Part shown: piece by piece, positions 8,451 to 14,935 of the stretch
Numbering within the stretch: position 1 is the stretch's first letter
Layout: each line of letters opens with the position of its first letter
Source of the DNA: Deltaproteobacteria bacterium
Lineage (GTDB): Bacteria > Desulfobacterota > B13-G15
Reading direction: 5' to 3'
Length of the DNA: 14,935 bases
Assembly (NCBI GenBank): GCA_003646705.1
Contig: QMLK01000005.1
Span: forward strand, 1 to 14,935
The notes under the pieces: generated by a model
Told to the model about the DNA's origin: nothing
The model's database searches: none
The model's input: only the letters and a program-made list of their open reading frames with translations
Translations under genes and position numbers: made by a program

Positions 8451-9755
8451 TCACCACCTCACGTACTTCGGGAGGAAGGTGGCCAGGTCCGGGAAGACCA
8501 TCAGCAGGACGATGGTGAGGATGATCCCGCCTACGAAGAAGAGGGCCCCCTTGAAAATGGTCTCCAGCGCGACCTCCGAAGCGATCCCCTTGAGCACGTA
8601 GACGTTCACCCCCACCGGTGGGCTTACCACCCCCACTTGGCTCACCAGTACGATGATGACGCCGAACCAGATGGGGTCGAAGCCGAGGTCGATCACCACG
8701 GGGTATATGATGGGCACCGTCAGCACCACCAGGGCCATGGCGTCGATGAAGCATCCCCCTACCAGGTAGAAGAGGCAGATGATCCCGAGGACCACCTCGG
8801 GGGCAAGCTCCAGCCCCCTCACCCAGTCGACCAGGATGAAGGGAATCCTGGTGATCGCCATGAAGTGGCCGAAGACCGTGGCCCCGGCGATGAGGAAGAG
8901 GATCATGCAGGAGGTCCTGACCCCATCTATGGTGGCCTCGAGGAACCCCCTCCAGGTGAGTCCCCTCCTCAGGAGCCCCATGGCCAGGGCCCCCACGGCG
9001 CCGATGCTCCCAGCCTGGGTAGGGGTGAACCAGCCCGCGAAGAGCCCCCCCATGGTCACACCGAAGAGCGCTATGGCCTCGAAGACCCCTGAGAGGGCCT
9101 TTATCTTCGTCCTCCAGGTGGTGGCCGGTCCAGCGGGCCCCCACAGGGGCTTGATGTAACAGAGGAACAGGACCGTCAGGGTGAAGAGGCCGGCCAGGAC
9201 CAGTCCGGGCAGCACCCCCGCGATGAAGAGCTTCCCGATGGACTGTTCGGTCAAGATGCCGTAGACGATGAAGATGGTGCTCGGGGGGATCAGGATCCCC
9301 AGGGTGGCGGCCGTGGCGATGCAGCCGGTGGCCAAGGTGTCGTCGTATCTGTAGCGCTTCATCTCAGGGTAGGCGATCTTTCCGATGGTGGCCACCGTAG
9401 CGGAGGTGGAGCCGCACACCGCGGCAAAGCCGGCACAGGCCATCACCGTGGTTATGGCCAAGCCGCCCCGCAATTGGCCGAAGGAGTCGTAGGCCGCCTT
9501 GTAGAGCCTCTCGCTGATGCCGGAGGCGAAGGCGTAAGCGCCCATCAGGACGAAGGTGGGGATGACTGTCAAGGGGTAGGAGTTGAAGACGGTGAAGAGG
9601 TCTCGTACCAATATCTTGCAACCCGCAGTGGGGGAGGACAGGTAGCAGTACCCCACCCAGCCCACAAAGGCCATGGCGAAGGAGACGGGCATCCTGAGCA
9701 TGAACAACAGCAGCAGGAGCCCTATGCCGATGAGGCCTACCACTACGGGGTCCAT
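8451..9755 (-). CDS. dctM: TRAP transporter large membrane subunit (DctM family)
   Basis: This 434-residue protein is the substrate-translocating large subunit of a tripartite ATP-independent periplasmic (TRAP) transporter, which moves organic acids using an ion gradient. It has the usual family length and about 12-13 hydrophobic segments. Typical DctM stretches are PTFVLMG near the N-terminus, GGLAITTVMACAGFAAVCG, LGILIPPS, PTQAGSIGAVGAL and SPPVGVNVYVLKG. The ATG directly follows the dctQ stop (TAGATG), and GAGGGGA lies about 9 bases upstream, so it is translationally coupled to dctQ. It is the last gene of the operon. Its stop lies 15 bases from the stop of the convergent kinase gene. The sequence does not reveal the substrate. 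Confidence 0.96.
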   Translation of the reverse strand: MDPVVVGLIGIGLLLLLFMLRMPVSFAMAFVGWVGYCYLSSPTAGCKILVRDLFTVFNSYPLTVIPTFVLMGAYAFASGISERLYKAAYDSFGQLRGGLAITTVMACAGFAAVCGSTSATVATIGKIAYPEMKRYRYDDTLATGCIATAATLGILIPPSTIFIVYGILTEQSIGKLFIAGVLPGLVLAGLFTLTVLFLCYIKPLWGPAGPATTWRTKIKALSGVFEAIALFGVTMGGLFAGWFTPTQAGSIGAVGALAMGLLRRGLTWRGFLEATIDGVRTSCMILFLIAGATVFGHFMAITRIPFILVDWVRGLELAPEVVLGIICLFYLVGGCFIDAMALVVLTVPIIYPVVIDLGFDPIWFGVIIVLVSQVGVVSPPVGVNVYVLKGIASEVALETIFKGALFFVGGIILTIVLLMVFPDLATFLPKYVRW

Positions 9756-10268
9756 CTACGTCCGTCCCCTCAAGGATCGTAAGAACTCCCGCCCGAGCAG
9801 GAGGAAGAGGAGGAGGCCGGAGAAGCCGAGGATATAGGCGAAGGGATAAAGGGGTATCTTCACCGTACCGGTCACCTCTCCGGCCACCTCCAAAGACCGC
9901 CCGTAGAGGAAACCCTCCCACGCCACCACGGCGAAGAGCACCGCCCCAAGGAGGGCCATGAGGGCTATGATGGCCCTCCGGAGCCCTGGGGGCAGTTTGG
10001 CCACGAACATCTCCACCTGCACATGTCGGCCACTGAGCAGCGCATCGGCCCCTGCAAGGGCCACCGCCACCAACTGGGCCAGGGCCACAAATTCATAGGA
10101 ACCGGCCAAGGGGCTGCGGAAGAGCTTGCTGCAGATGACGTCTACGAAGGTCACCCCGACCATGAAGACGAGGGCCACAGCCCCAGTCCACGAACCCATC
10201 CTGACCAGCCGTTCCAGCATCTGTCCCATCCGGAGGCGGGGATGGGTCCCCGCCTCCTGCCTTTTCAC
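9756..10268 (-). CDS. dctQ: TRAP transporter small membrane subunit (DctQ family)
   Basis: As drawn this is 170 residues from a GTG that overlaps the dctP stop by one base (TAGTG), with AAGGG 7 bases upstream. It is the four-helix small membrane subunit that pairs with DctM. Helices lie at about 26-46, 60-78, 96-118 and 143-164. It has the family's VDVICSKLF-type end of helix 1 and SYEFVALAQ start of helix 2. The start is uncertain. Residues 1-13 are polar and are partly encoded by a perfect stem-loop (10232-10257). Typical DctQ proteins begin near MLERL, which here is the ATG at 10220, with another ATG at 10229. If one of those is used, the protein has 154 or 157 residues and the stem-loop is intercistronic. 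Neither internal ATG has a good ribosome site, so I keep the GTG but rate it only as probable. Confidence 0.9.
   Translation of the reverse strand: MKRQEAGTHPRLRMGQMLERLVRMGSWTGAVALVFMVGVTFVDVICSKLFRSPLAGSYEFVALAQLVAVALAGADALLSGRHVQVEMFVAKLPPGLRRAIIALMALLGAVLFAVVAWEGFLYGRSLEVAGEVTGTVKIPLYPFAYILGFSGLLLFLLLGREFLRSLRGRT
10232..10257 (-). promoter_or_regulatory. Perfect stem-loop at the dctP/dctQ junction
   Basis: Arms GGAGGCGGGG (10232-10241) and CCCCGCCTCC (10248-10257) are exact complements around a 6-base loop, so the structure forms in the minus-strand transcript. It begins 10 bases after the dctP stop. An AGGAGG ribosome-site-like stretch on the minus strand (10258-10253) is buried in the stem. 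No T-tract follows, so it is not a classical terminator. Hairpins after the binding-protein gene are known in transport operons to stabilise the upstream message and favour the periplasmic protein. That role is inferred here. Confidence 0.6.
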
Positions 10269-11353
10269 TATTTGACCCTTATCGCCTCGGGACCAGTCAC
10301 GGACTTTATGCCGTATTCGATCTGCTTCTTGGTCCAGTACTGGATGCGGTCCTTGATGAAGGAGACCATCCCTTCGAGCTCAGCCTTGTTGAAGCCCGCC
10401 CGCTGTAGCTCCTTCAGGTAGCTCTGCGTCATGGGGCTTACGGCCTCCTTCCACCGCTTCATCTCCTCGGGGGGCAGGGGGATGAACTTCACCCCCTTCT
10501 CCTTGCCCGCCTTCAGCCCTATGAAGTCGACCCTGTTCCAGACGAGGGCCGCCCTCTCCTCGAACTCCCCCGAGACCTTCTCGAGGAGCTTCTGCACCTC
10601 TGGAGGTAGACCGTCCCAGACCTCCTTGTTCATCACCACGTAGAAGGTGTAGATGTTGGCGGCCTCCCAACAGAGGGTCACGTATTTGGCCACCTCGGCG
10701 AGCCTGAAGGCCTTAAGGGTCTCTATGGGGGTCATGCAGCCATCTACTACCCCGCGGGCCATGGCCTCGTACACCTCATTCATGGGGACCGGTTTCGGGG
10801 TGGCCCCAAGGGCCTTGAGCAATTCCCCCACGCGTCCAGGGCCTCTTACGGTCAAGCCCCGCAGGTCTTCCAGCTTGTAGACGGCCTTCTTGGCGAGGAT
10901 TAACTGGTTGGGGGGACAGGTGTTGAACCAAAGGACGTGGACCTTGGCCCATTCCTTGGGCTTGAACTTGCGGTAGAAGTCGTTGGCCACATGCGATGCC
11001 ACCCATGCGCTCGGGTAGCCATGGGGCAGGTCGACGATCTCGGTGACCGGGAAGCGCCCCCTGGTGTACTCGATGTGGGAAAAGCCTATGTCGGCGATCC
11101 CCTGGACTACCCCATCGTAGACCTTGGTCGCCTTGAGCAGCGATCCCCCTCCGAAGAAGTCGATCTTCACCTTCCCGTTGGTCCTCTGCCCCACCTCGGC
11201 GCAGAACTCCTCCAAGAGCTTGGACTGCTTGGCAGCGGTGGGGAAGTAGGAGGCGAATTTGAGCCTGATCGTCTTCGGCCCCGCCTCCGCTGCGGTGGCC
11301 AAAGCGACCATCAAGGCCCCTGCCAATAATAAAAAAATCGTCATCCTCTTCAT
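10268..11353 (-). CDS. dctP: TRAP transporter periplasmic solute-binding protein (DctP family)
   Basis: This 361-residue extracytoplasmic receptor captures the solute and delivers it to DctQM. The signal peptide is clear: KR, a hydrophobic core from about residue 5 to 20, and a probable cleavage after AEA at about residue 24. Family features are the LKFASYFP opening, a GGGSLLK stretch, LEDLRGLTVRGPG with the substrate-carboxylate arginine expected at R170, and MNEVYEAMARGVVDG at 191-205. Length is typical. The start codon has a strong site (AGGGAGGTGAGGAG) in which the stop codon of the upstream UPF0261 gene is embedded, 4 bases before the ATG, so translation is tightly coupled. The conserved arginine implies a carboxylate ligand. 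Which one cannot be said. Confidence 0.96.
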   Translation of the reverse strand: MKRMTIFLLLAGALMVALATAAEAGPKTIRLKFASYFPTAAKQSKLLEEFCAEVGQRTNGKVKIDFFGGGSLLKATKVYDGVVQGIADIGFSHIEYTRGRFPVTEIVDLPHGYPSAWVASHVANDFYRKFKPKEWAKVHVLWFNTCPPNQLILAKKAVYKLEDLRGLTVRGPGRVGELLKALGATPKPVPMNEVYEAMARGVVDGCMTPIETLKAFRLAEVAKYVTLCWEAANIYTFYVVMNKEVWDGLPPEVQKLLEKVSGEFEERAALVWNRVDFIGLKAGKEKGVKFIPLPPEEMKRWKEAVSPMTQSYLKELQRAGFNKAELEGMVSFIKDRIQYWTKKQIEYGIKSVTGPEAIRVK

Positions 11354-11357
11354 CTCC

Positions 11358-12611
11358 TCACCTCCCTCTTGTCTTTTTATGATGTGATGGTGCCAATTCT
11401 AAGGTCCTCTTCACCTCTGCGTAAAGGAGATCGGCGAACTCGGGGTCGTTTATGTGGAGCTCTACCTCCATCACCTCTATTCCCTCCCGGAGGTTGCCCA
11501 ACAGGGCTTCGATGAGGGCCCTGTCGGCCTCCGGATCGTAGAAGACCCCTCCTTCCCTGTCCCAGATCGAGAACCCCTTCAGGGGGACGATCACCTTCAC
11601 CGGCGCCCGTGCCCGGTTGAGCTTCTCGGCCATCGTCCTTCCGACGAGCTCCATCTCCTGGGCCTCGAGCCTCATACAGGTGGCCTGGGGGTTGTGGCGA
11701 TGGAGCCTCCGTTCCCTGTAACGGGGTGGAACGGTATCCGGCGAGAGGAAGTTGATGAAATCGGCGTTGCCGGGGGTTACCACTTGGGGGATGCCCAGGC
11801 TTCCCGCCACCTCCATCCTGTGGGGGCCTGCCGAGGCCAATCCGCCGAAGAGGTAGTTGCCGATCTCGTTGACGGCCAGCTCCACCACTACCTCCGCCCC
11901 CTCCTCCTGGAGGAACTCCTCCATGGCCCTGCCGCCCACGCCCAGGGCGTGGAAGACCACCACCTCGAGGCCATCGGCCTCCAAGCGATCCTTGAGCCGC
12001 AGTCCACAGGCGGTGGTGGTCCCCAGCATGCTCATGGCGATCAGCGGGTGATCCTCCTCCTTGGCGATGACCCCTCCTTGGACCATCCCCACGATGGCCC
12101 CTGCTGCGTTCTGGAGGACCCTTTTGGTGAGGCGGTTGAGCCCAGCGATGTCCGCCACTGAGGGCGCTATCAGGATGTCCCTCGTCCCCACGTAGGCCCC
12201 AGCCCCGGCTTGGGCCACCTTGGTGGAGACCAGCAGTTTCGGAAAGCCCACCGGCAGTCCCTGGAGACCCCGGGAGGCCATGGCGGAGCCCTGTCCTCCA
12301 CCTATGGCCAGGACCCCGTCTATCTCCCGCTGTCTGTGGAGCCTTTGCAGCAGGAGGGCCAGGCCTTGAGTCATCCCCTCGATGGCCTCGCCCTCGTCCC
12401 CCCCTCGGAGCAAGTCCGCCAACTCCAGTCCCGCCTCCCTCAGGACCTCCTGCCGGGAGATGTCGGGCCGAAAAGGCGGAGGCCCCAAGAGCCCGATGTC
12501 GATCACCAAGGTCTGGAGTCCCCTTGCCTCTATGGCCTCCTTCAGGAAGCGCAGTTCCTCCCCCTTGGTGTCCAGGGTCCCTATAAGGGCTATCCTCTTC
12601 CTATCCCCCAT
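11358..12611 (-). CDS. UPF0261 / Tm-1-like ATP-binding domain protein
   Basis: This 417-residue protein has the usual length of the UPF0261 family, related to the N-terminal ATP-binding domain of the tomato Tm-1 resistance protein. Recognisable segments are IGTLDTKGEEL (10-20), VLAIGGGQGSAMA (100-112), LPVGFPKLLVST (119-130), VADIAGLNRL (152-161), MSMLGTTT (193-200), FHALGVGGRAME (220-231) and VPLKGFSIWDREGGVFYDPEAD (342-363). The two likely nucleotide-binding loops depart from what I recall as typical. GGGQGSAMA stands where GGSGGT-like sequence is expected, and STKVAQAGAGAYVG stands where STxASG...PYVG is expected. The C-terminal TIM-barrel partner domain often linked to this family is absent. 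It starts 3 bases after the ubiD-family stop and ends 4 bases before dctP. The biochemical function is unknown. Context suggests an ATP-dependent step or accessory role in handling the transported acid. Confidence 0.9.
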   Translation of the reverse strand: MGDRKRIALIGTLDTKGEELRFLKEAIEARGLQTLVIDIGLLGPPPFRPDISRQEVLREAGLELADLLRGGDEGEAIEGMTQGLALLLQRLHRQREIDGVLAIGGGQGSAMASRGLQGLPVGFPKLLVSTKVAQAGAGAYVGTRDILIAPSVADIAGLNRLTKRVLQNAAGAIVGMVQGGVIAKEEDHPLIAMSMLGTTTACGLRLKDRLEADGLEVVVFHALGVGGRAMEEFLQEEGAEVVVELAVNEIGNYLFGGLASAGPHRMEVAGSLGIPQVVTPGNADFINFLSPDTVPPRYRERRLHRHNPQATCMRLEAQEMELVGRTMAEKLNRARAPVKVIVPLKGFSIWDREGGVFYDPEADRALIEALLGNLREGIEVMEVELHINDPEFADLLYAEVKRTLELAPSHHKKTRGR

Positions 12612-12614
12612 CCC

Positions 12615-14057
12615 TCATTGAAAGAGCTCCGGGAACTTGGCCTTCACCCTCTCCCTCAACTCCTCCGAAGCCCTGTTGACGGGAGGGAACTGGTCCTTCC
12701 AGTGATAGGGTCTGCAGGCGTTGATGAGGACCTTGGCGGTGGTGAAATCCCTCCGGGACCGCTTCTCAGGAGGTATCATAGGGTCCAAAGGGCTGGTGAG
12801 GAAGCCGGGGACGATGTCGATGTAGTGTTCGGGATCACAACGGGTACAGACCGCCCAGAGGACCTCCTCCCAGTCGGAGGGGTCGATGTCCTCGTCCACC
12901 GTTATGATGTACCTGCCGGTGCATGCCCCCCCTTGGAGGATCGCCCCGGCCAAGGCTGCCACCTGCTTGGCATGGCCGAGGTACCTCTGCCTCAGCGAGA
13001 TGACCACCACCACGCGGTTCCCCGGGCCGTGAACGTACACGCCCTGGATGTCCGGAATCCCCAACTTCTCCAGCTCCATCCAAAGGGGCACGGCGGTGTG
13101 CAGCGGTATGGGGAACCAGGTGTTTACCGGTGGCTTCACGGGGGGTTGACCGTGGATGATGGGGTCGTCCCTGAAGTAGATCCTCTTTATCCTCACCACC
13201 GGTTCGTCCCTGCGGCCCGAGGCGTAATACCCCGTCCATTCCCCGAAGGGCCCCTCTGGGCGCCCTTGCACCGAGGGGGGAGGGGAGAAACCCTCTATGG
13301 CGATCTCGGCCTTGGCCGGTATGGGGAGGCCGGTCTCCTTCCCTATGATCACCTCCACCGGCTCCCCTTGCAGGTATCCGGCCATGTCGTATTCTGAGAT
13401 CCCCCACGGCAAGGCCATGGTGGAGACGCCGAAGAGCAGCGGCTGCTGTCCAAAGCACATGACCACGGGGCACTCCTGTCCCCGTGCCCAGTACTTCTCC
13501 CTCATGATGGTGGCGTGTTTGCCGGGGGAGGCGTAAAAGGAGAGGGTCTTGGAGTCGTGGATCATGACCCGATAGGTGCCGAAGTTGACCCAGCCCTCCT
13601 CCGGGTCTCGGGTGATGGTTATGACCCCCGTGCCTATGTACCTTCCGCCGTCCCCCTCGTGCCACTTCGGGGCCGGGAATTGGAGGACGTCCACCCCTTC
13701 TCCCTCCATGACGTTCTCCATTATGGGCCCCTTGTCGACCACCTTCGGCGGCACCGGGGAGAACTGACTCCACCTCTCCTTCCAGTACCTCACCACCTCT
13801 AAGTTGCTCAGCTCTTCAGGGATGCCGAAGGCGATCTTCTGGAAGTCAGCGCGATGGAGGATGTTGGTGGCGATGCGAAAACCCGGAGGATACCCCTTGA
13901 TCTGATCGAAGAGGAGGGCGGGCCCCCTCCTCTCGGCCATCATCTCGTTGATGGCGCCGATCTCGAGGTCCCAATCGGCCCCCTTTACCACGCGGACTTC
14001 CCCTCTCTTCTGCAAGAGGGAGATGAATTGGCGCAGATCCTCGGGCACTTTGGTCAT
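12615..14057 (-). CDS. UbiD-family (prenylated-FMN) decarboxylase
   Basis: This 480-residue member of the UbiD family catalyses reversible non-oxidative (de)carboxylation of aromatic or alpha,beta-unsaturated acids with prenylated FMN. From ATG 14057, GTGVITITRD lies at about 142-151, the NFGTYR segment with arginine R163 at 158-163, and PGKH at 178-181. AEIAIEG carries E251 and E255, and EGPFGEWTGYY lies at 268-278. These are the family's cofactor and active-site regions. The C-terminus has CTRCDP and a closing LDP stretch typical of UbiD. I reject the longer TTG start at 14084. AGGAGG lies exactly 6 bases before ATG 14057, and the predicted transcription start is at about 14084. It is the first gene of the operon. 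No UbiX-type prenyltransferase for cofactor synthesis is in the window. The substrate is unknown; the operon's transporter suggests an imported carboxylate. Confidence 0.94.
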   Translation of the reverse strand: MTKVPEDLRQFISLLQKRGEVRVVKGADWDLEIGAINEMMAERRGPALLFDQIKGYPPGFRIATNILHRADFQKIAFGIPEELSNLEVVRYWKERWSQFSPVPPKVVDKGPIMENVMEGEGVDVLQFPAPKWHEGDGGRYIGTGVITITRDPEEGWVNFGTYRVMIHDSKTLSFYASPGKHATIMREKYWARGQECPVVMCFGQQPLLFGVSTMALPWGISEYDMAGYLQGEPVEVIIGKETGLPIPAKAEIAIEGFSPPPSVQGRPEGPFGEWTGYYASGRRDEPVVRIKRIYFRDDPIIHGQPPVKPPVNTWFPIPLHTAVPLWMELEKLGIPDIQGVYVHGPGNRVVVVISLRQRYLGHAKQVAALAGAILQGGACTGRYIITVDEDIDPSDWEEVLWAVCTRCDPEHYIDIVPGFLTSPLDPMIPPEKRSRRDFTTAKVLINACRPYHWKDQFPPVNRASEELRERVKAKFPELFQ

Positions 14058-14063
14058 CTTCTT

Positions 14064-14069
14064 CCTCCT
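14064..14069 (-). promoter_or_regulatory. Ribosome binding site deciding the ubiD-family start
   Basis: On the minus strand this is AGGAGG followed by AAGAAG and then ATG 14057. It is a full anti-16S match at ideal spacing, and it makes the upstream TTG (14084) start unlikely. Confidence 0.85.
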
Positions 14070-14090
14070 GGCCGATAATTTCAAGACCCA

Positions 14091-14118
14091 ATTTTAAAAG
14101 GGCCCAGATCCTTGTCAA
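14091..14118 (-). promoter_or_regulatory. Sigma70-like promoter of the ubiD-UPF0261-dctPQM operon
   Basis: Minus strand: -35 TTGACA (14118-14113, perfect) and -10 TAAAAT (14096-14091, 5 of 6), with a 16-base spacer. Counting seven bases on puts the transcript start near 14084. This leaves a leader of about 27 bases that contains the AGGAGG site. The region is clearly AT-richer than its surroundings. Confidence 0.75.
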
Positions 14119-14139
14119 ATATAAAAACTCGATCCTCCA

Positions 14140-14154
14140 ATAACCTCAAGTTAT
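14140..14154. promoter_or_regulatory. LysR-box palindrome (T-N11-A)
   Basis: The sequence is ATAAC-CTCAA-GTTAT, a perfect dyad that contains T14141-N11-A14153, the consensus of LysR-type recognition sites. It is centred at 14147, about -63 from the predicted operon start, where the recognition site of LysR-type activators normally lies. It is also 29-43 bases upstream of the LysR gene start, so the regulator could repress itself from the same site. Confidence 0.7.
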
Positions 14155-14182
14155 CCTTGTGTTTGGGGATCAAAGTGATACA

Positions 14183-14935
14183 ATGTTATGCGTGAACGGT
14201 CGGCTGGAGCATTCCCTCAACTATCTGCGGGTCTTTTACGAGGTGGCCTGTTGCAAGAGCTTCACCCGCGCGGCCGAGAGGCTCCACATCTCGCAACCGG
14301 CGGTCACTCGTCAGATAAAGAACCTGGAGGAGATCCTCGGGGTGGCCCTCTTCAACCGGGGCAGCACCCCGGTGGAGCTCACCCCCGCTGGCAAGGCCCT
14401 TCTATCCTACGCCGAGAGGGCCTTTGCCCTCATCGAAGAGGCCGAAGAGGCCCTGGTACGTTATCGGAGGGAGGCGATCCTGAGGATCGGGACCACCAAG
14501 GGGTACTCCAAATCCACCATGCCCGGGATCATCTCGCGCTTCCAGGAGGAGAACCCGGGGGTGAAGATCGTGTTGCAAGTGGACAGTTCCAAGGCGCTGC
14601 AGGAGGGCGTCCTCAAGGGGGAGCTCGACCTGGCCATCTTGGCCAACCCCGATTTCGGGGAGAAGTCCCTGCTCTTCATCCCCTTCCGTCGGGAGGCCTT
14701 GGTCTGCATCGCCTCCCCCCGCCTGTCCCTCGATTCGAACCTCAGGGCCCTTCCCCTCGGGAGGGTGATCGAGTTCCCCTTCATCGTGAGGGAACGGGGC
14801 TCAGGCACCCACAAGGTGGTGATGGAGGCCTTCGAAGGCCTGGGCCGAAGGCCTATGGTGTTGGTCGAGGCCTCAAGCCCCGAGTTCATCAAGGAGTGGG
14901 TGAGGGCGGGCAAGGGCCTTTCCATCGTCACCGCC
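14183..14935 (+). CDS. LysR-type transcriptional regulator (3' partial)
   Basis: 251 codons are present and the frame stays open to the window end. About 50 residues of a normal ~300-residue LysR protein should be missing. The N-terminal winged helix-turn-helix is clear: LRVFYEVACCKSFTRAAERL (15-34), then HISQPAVTRQIKNLEEILG (35-53) and LFNR (56-59). LTPAGK (66-71) and a linker helix follow. The effector domain begins near residue 98 with LRIGTTKGYS, and GELDLAI is visible further on. The start at ATG 14183 is chosen because it is the most upstream in-frame ATG. No strong ribosome site precedes it, and a GTG at 14192 is an alternative. It is divergent from the ubiD operon with a LysR-box between them, so it most likely activates that operon in response to the transported acid or a product. 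Confidence 0.93.
   Translation, partial: MLCVNGRLEHSLNYLRVFYEVACCKSFTRAAERLHISQPAVTRQIKNLEEILGVALFNRGSTPVELTPAGKALLSYAERAFALIEEAEEALVRYRREAILRIGTTKGYSKSTMPGIISRFQEENPGVKIVLQVDSSKALQEGVLKGELDLAILANPDFGEKSLLFIPFRREALVCIASPRLSLDSNLRALPLGRVIEFPFIVRERGSGTHKVVMEAFEGLGRRPMVLVEASSPEFIKEWVRAGKGLSIVTA

Noticed and set aside
12210..13397. 395-residue plus-strand ORF across the UPF0261 and ubiD-family genes
   Set aside because: It spans two well-recognised minus-strand genes, has no family motifs and no ribosome site, and its composition is that of an antisense shadow.
14058..14084. TTG-initiated extension of the ubiD-family protein by nine residues
   Set aside because: The TTG coincides with the predicted transcript start, and AGGAGG is ideally spaced for ATG 14057.
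14151..14159. TTATCCTTG as a DnaA-box-like sequence
   Set aside because: It is a single imperfect match overlapping the LysR dyad, with no cluster of boxes, no DUE and no dnaA/dnaN context.
14461..14931. 156-residue minus-strand ORF over the LysR gene
   Set aside because: It is antisense to a clear LysR coding frame and shows no recognisable motif.
1..14935. Mobile elements, CRISPR arrays, tRNA or rRNA genes
   Set aside because: I found no direct-repeat arrays, transposase motifs, terminal inverted repeats or structural RNA signatures. Codon use and composition look uniform across the window.

Overview
The window is GC-rich, with heavy use of AGG (Arg) and GGG (Gly) codons, closely packed genes and good Shine-Dalgarno sites. 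A complex I membrane arm containing a MrpD-like subunit, a TRAP carboxylate transporter and a UbiD decarboxylase together suggest an anaerobic or facultative bacterium, perhaps Desulfobacterota-like. That placement is inference: there is no rRNA or other phylogenetic marker here.

Region 1 (1-4969, + strand) is the downstream end of a nuo-type (complex I) operon. It holds the last codons of an upstream gene, an 83-residue two-helix membrane protein, a 588-residue MrpD/NuoL-like antiporter subunit, NuoM and NuoN. The genes overlap or lie within about 15 bases of each other. All three large subunits keep the Glu and Lys residues of the proton channels. No canonical NuoL is present in the window. 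The 588-residue protein ends in a NuoL-like C-terminal signature and probably takes that place.

Region 2 (4970-8435, + strand) is a 166-base GC-rich spacer followed by one long hybrid sensor kinase. Its domain order is membrane sensor, HAMP, PAS, HisKA, HATPase, REC, REC, HPt, and it has no output domain.

Region 3 (8451-14057, - strand) is a five-gene operon: ubiD-family decarboxylase, UPF0261/Tm-1-like ATP-binding protein, dctP, dctQ, dctM. Spacings run from a 1-base overlap to 4 bases. The likely logic is uptake of an organic acid by the TRAP system and its (de)carboxylation by the prenylated-FMN enzyme, with the UPF0261 protein in an unknown ATP-dependent step. The operon converges on the kinase gene with 15 bases between stop codons.

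Region 4 (14058-14935) is a 125-base divergent control region and a LysR-type regulator gene that runs off the window end. The control region holds a strong sigma70-like promoter for the ubiD operon and a perfect T-N11-A palindrome centred about 63 bases upstream of the predicted start. This is the classical arrangement of a LysR regulator controlling its divergent operon, so regions 3 and 4 form one regulated uptake-and-decarboxylation locus. The substrate is not known.
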